Shown here: one piece after another, positions 4,430 through 5,731 of the stretch
How the letters are laid out: every line of letters begins with the position of its first letter
Position numbering within the stretch: the first letter of the stretch is position 1
Origin: Deltaproteobacteria bacterium
GTDB taxonomy: Bacteria; Desulfobacterota; Desulfarculia; Adiutricales; Adiutricaceae
Assembly: GCA_031257955.1 (NCBI GenBank)
Contig: JAIRNQ010000134.1
Span: 1-5,731, forward strand
Reading direction: 5' to 3'
Length of the DNA: 5,731 nt
The notes under the pieces: generated by a model
Told to the model about the DNA's origin: nothing
Database searches by the model: none
The model's input: only the letters and a program-made list of their open reading frames with translations
Made by a program: the position numbers and the translations under genes

Positions 4430-5167
4430 TTGGCCAAGGAAAAGCCAACCAAAGACACCTTAACCCCCGATCTGGCCATCCTCGAGAAGGCGGTGGCCGA
4501 TAACCGGGTCAACTTCGATCCCGAGCTCCTGGGCGCCCTCACCCAAGTCTACGACGAGACCGTTCCTTGCGAGTCCCTCCACCGCTGGCAAGACCGGGTG
4601 ATAGTTAAGGAAATTCCCAAAGGGGCCTACGTTCTGGACTTAGGTTGCGGCCGGGGTGAACTCCTGGGTCAGCTCATCCGGGAGATGGAAGTCCACGGCC
4701 AAGCCGTGGAGGTGGACCCAGAGGCGGCCATGGCCGCCATGGAGCTGGGCGTCCCGGTCTTAAATATAGACATCTCTGAGGTTTTAAGTGACTTTAGCGA
4801 CCAAAGTTTTGATTACATAATTTTAGAAAGCACGGTACAGACACTCTGGGAACCCCTAAGTGTCCTAAGCGAAATACTTAGGGTGGGTAAACGTTGCGTG
4901 GTATCCTTTCCCAATTTCGGCCACTGGCGCACCCGTTACGATCTGGCCGTTAAGGGCCGCATGCCGGTCACCGAAAGCCTCCCCTTCCAGTGGTACGACA
5001 CCCCCAATATCCGAGTCTTAACCGTCTCGGATTTCATGGACTGGTGCGCCAAAAACAGCGTTAAACTTATCTGCGCCTATGGCCTTATCAACGGGCGAGT
5101 CCGCTGCATAACCGAAAAGGACAACCTCATGGTCGAAGAGGCCTTGATGTTCTTTAGCCGGGATTAA
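4430..5167 (+). CDS. metW: Methionine biosynthesis protein MetW
   Basis: The 245-residue protein has a Rossmann-like class I methyltransferase domain of the MetW family. The SAM-binding motif I is VLDLGCGRGELL (68-79, with D70, G72, G74 and G76), and an acidic residue E94 in AVEVDP marks the end of strand 2. The MetW hallmarks SFPNFGHWRTR (159-169), GRMPVTESLPFQWYDTPN (176-193) and a closing ING-R segment are present. MetW partners MetX genetically; in Pseudomonas putida both genes are needed for methionine synthesis, but a methyl acceptor has not been firmly assigned. Family members usually reach motif I within about 20 residues. Here there are about 50 more residues, beginning with a charged stretch, and the C-terminal part has normal length. 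The TTG start is backed by AGGAGG 7 bases upstream, so the extension is probably translated. The middle of the gene (about 4758-4880) is AT-richer than its flanks. A strong terminator follows. Confidence 0.92.
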   Translation: MAKEKPTKDTLTPDLAILEKAVADNRVNFDPELLGALTQVYDETVPCESLHRWQDRVIVKEIPKGAYVLDLGCGRGELLGQLIREMEVHGQAVEVDPEAAMAAMELGVPVLNIDISEVLSDFSDQSFDYIILESTVQTLWEPLSVLSEILRVGKRCVVSFPNFGHWRTRYDLAVKGRMPVTESLPFQWYDTPNIRVLTVSDFMDWCAKNSVKLICAYGLINGRVRCITEKDNLMVEEALMFFSRD

Positions 5168-5244
5168 CCCCTTGGACCCTAATCCCATTCGTCCGGCTTC
5201 ACCACGACCACGGCATTCCAGCCTCTTTCTGGGTACCGGGGCCC

Positions 5245-5284
5245 TTTTGGCCATAAGGCCATGACCTTATGGCCAAAATTTTAT
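5245..5284 (+). terminator. Strong rho-independent terminator closing the metXW unit
   Basis: The arms 5245-5258 and 5265-5278 are perfectly complementary over 14 bp (outer bases TTTTGGCC ... GGCCAAAA) around a 6-base loop, CCATGA. TTTTAT follows the stem. The A/T ends of the arms make it work in both directions, and nothing convergent is seen on the right. It begins 77 bases after the metW stop codon. Confidence 0.92.
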
Positions 5285-5482
5285 CTTGACTAATTGACTC
5301 TTTCGTGGTTTAATTGACGAGTCGTTTTACAAATAAAGATGTCTCGAAATATTGGAACCGTTCTAGTCGTTACGAGAATCTTTTAAATTTTAAGTTAATA
5401 AAAGGATAGCCATAAGACAACAGTAAATCAATTTTTGTTTTAAGTTAAATAATTATTTTTTTTGTAAGTTAATTGATGATAA

Positions 5483-5547
5483 TAGCGATATAATTTATGT
5501 TATATCTCTGTGTTCTTCAATTTTTTTTGTTTTATCGCTAAAAAAAA
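5483..5547. repeat. Nested inverted repeats around 5483-5547
   Basis: TAGCGATA (5483-5490) is perfectly complementary to TATCGCTA (5533-5540). Inside, GATATAA (5487-5493) pairs with TTATATC (5500-5506). In competition with the outer stem, T8 (5521-5528) can pair with A8 (5540-5547). These pairings exclude one another in part. ATCGCTA recurs once more at 5634-5640. Confidence 0.45.
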
Positions 5548-5652
5548 TCGTCTAGTTTCCAACGTTTAGCCCAGTTTCATACGACTCGAAAGTTTTACTG
5601 TTTGGGTTACCCAACCTAAGCTCCCAGATCTGGATCGCTAGGTAGATTGAAA

Positions 5653-5697
5653 AAAATTCGTAATATCGAATTTTATTACCATTTTTTTGAAAAAAAT
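5653..5697. repeat. Two inverted repeats just upstream of the rightward promoter
   Basis: AAAATTCG (5653-5660) pairs perfectly with CGAATTTT (5667-5674) across a 6-base loop. ATTTTTTT (5681-5688) and AAAAAAAT (5690-5697) form a perfect inverted repeat around one G. The second is A/T-tract DNA ending 3 bases before the -35 and can act as an UP element. The first could be a terminator protecting the next gene or an operator. Confidence 0.55.
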
Positions 5698-5700
5698 AAG

Positions 5701-5729
5701 TTGACAAGCTGTTTTCATAGAGATATAAT
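5701..5729 (+). promoter_or_regulatory. Perfect consensus sigma-70 promoter firing rightward
   Basis: TTGACA (5701-5706), a 17-base spacer and TATAAT (5724-5729) match the ideal sigma-70 promoter at all twelve positions and at optimal spacing. A/T tracts at 5681-5697 lie where an UP element would be. Transcription should start at or just past the window's end. Such promoters often drive stable RNA or other highly expressed genes, but the target is not in the window. Confidence 0.88.
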
Positions 5730-5731
5730 TA

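Larger units (their letters stand above)
5285..5700. other. AT-rich gene-free region with many short repeats
   Basis: Stops are dense in all frames and no ribosome site plus start combination stands out, so I see no gene in this roughly 415-base stretch. It contains TAATTGAC twice, 20 bases apart (5291-5298 and 5311-5318), and TAAGTTAA three times (5391-5398, 5441-5448 and 5465-5472). It also has palindromes TTGGGT-T-ACCCAA (5602-5614) and CCAGATCTGG (5624-5633), and the inverted repeats listed separately. A TATAAT at 5489-5494 lacks a -35 at proper spacing. Composition contrasts sharply with the GC-rich genes. No tRNA fold was recognised by eye. Confidence 0.6.

Noticed and set aside
5018..5254. 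78-codon minus-strand frame antisense to the end of metW
   Set aside because: It starts inside the terminator, has no ribosome site, and mirrors the codon structure of metW; it is a shadow frame.
5486..5494. Internal promoter with TATAAT at 5489-5494
   Set aside because: No -35-like hexamer lies at 15-19 bases; the nearest candidate, TTGTAA at 5462-5467, is 21 bases away.
5285..5700. tRNA or other stable RNA gene in the right flank
   Set aside because: No cloverleaf with a GTTCGA-type T-loop or a CCA end was found by eye, and the composition is too AT-rich for a typical tRNA.

Overview
The window is a bacterial chromosomal segment with four complete plus-strand genes. It is bounded at each end by a near-ideal sigma-70 promoter that fires outward. 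The genes are GC-rich, with many GCC/GGC codons, while the two flanks are AT-rich. A metX-metW pair, a stand-alone REC-HD-GYP regulator and a histidine phosphatase of the phosphoglycerate mutase/CobC type would suit a proteobacterium or a member of the Desulfobacterota (former Deltaproteobacteria). That placement is inference from gene content and protein style, not proof.

Layout. Positions 1-82 hold the 5' end of a minus-strand gene that runs off the left edge: start codon at 11-9, GGAGG ribosome site and a TTGACA-N16-TATAAT promoter. Positions 85-848 have no convincing gene but contain a chain of palindromes and hairpins. At 849-1997 is a cytoplasmic response regulator with a c-di-GMP phosphodiesterase (HD-GYP) output, followed by a terminator. 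At 2069-2284 a 113-bp unit occurs twice in tandem. The second copy carries the hairpin leader and first codons of the histidine phosphatase gene (2243-2914), and the first is a decayed version of the same stretch, including the codons for LYLLRH. After a hairpin-rich spacer come metX (3087-4277, homoserine O-acyltransferase) and metW (4430-5167, TTG start, with an extra N-terminal segment), closed by a strong 14-bp terminator. Positions 5283-5700 are AT-rich, gene-free and full of inverted repeats. They lead into a perfect TTGACA-N17-TATAAT promoter at 5701-5729 whose target lies outside the window.

How the genes work together. MetX and MetW form a functional unit in methionine synthesis by acylation of homoserine. 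The regulator and the phosphatase each seem to have their own transcription unit (a terminator follows the regulator, hairpins follow the phosphatase), so no shared pathway with metXW is shown by the sequence. I see no CRISPR array, insertion sequence, tRNA, rRNA or recognisable known riboswitch. The most notable features are the diverged tandem duplication of a gene's leader plus start, the two outward consensus promoters, and the structured intergenic block on the left.
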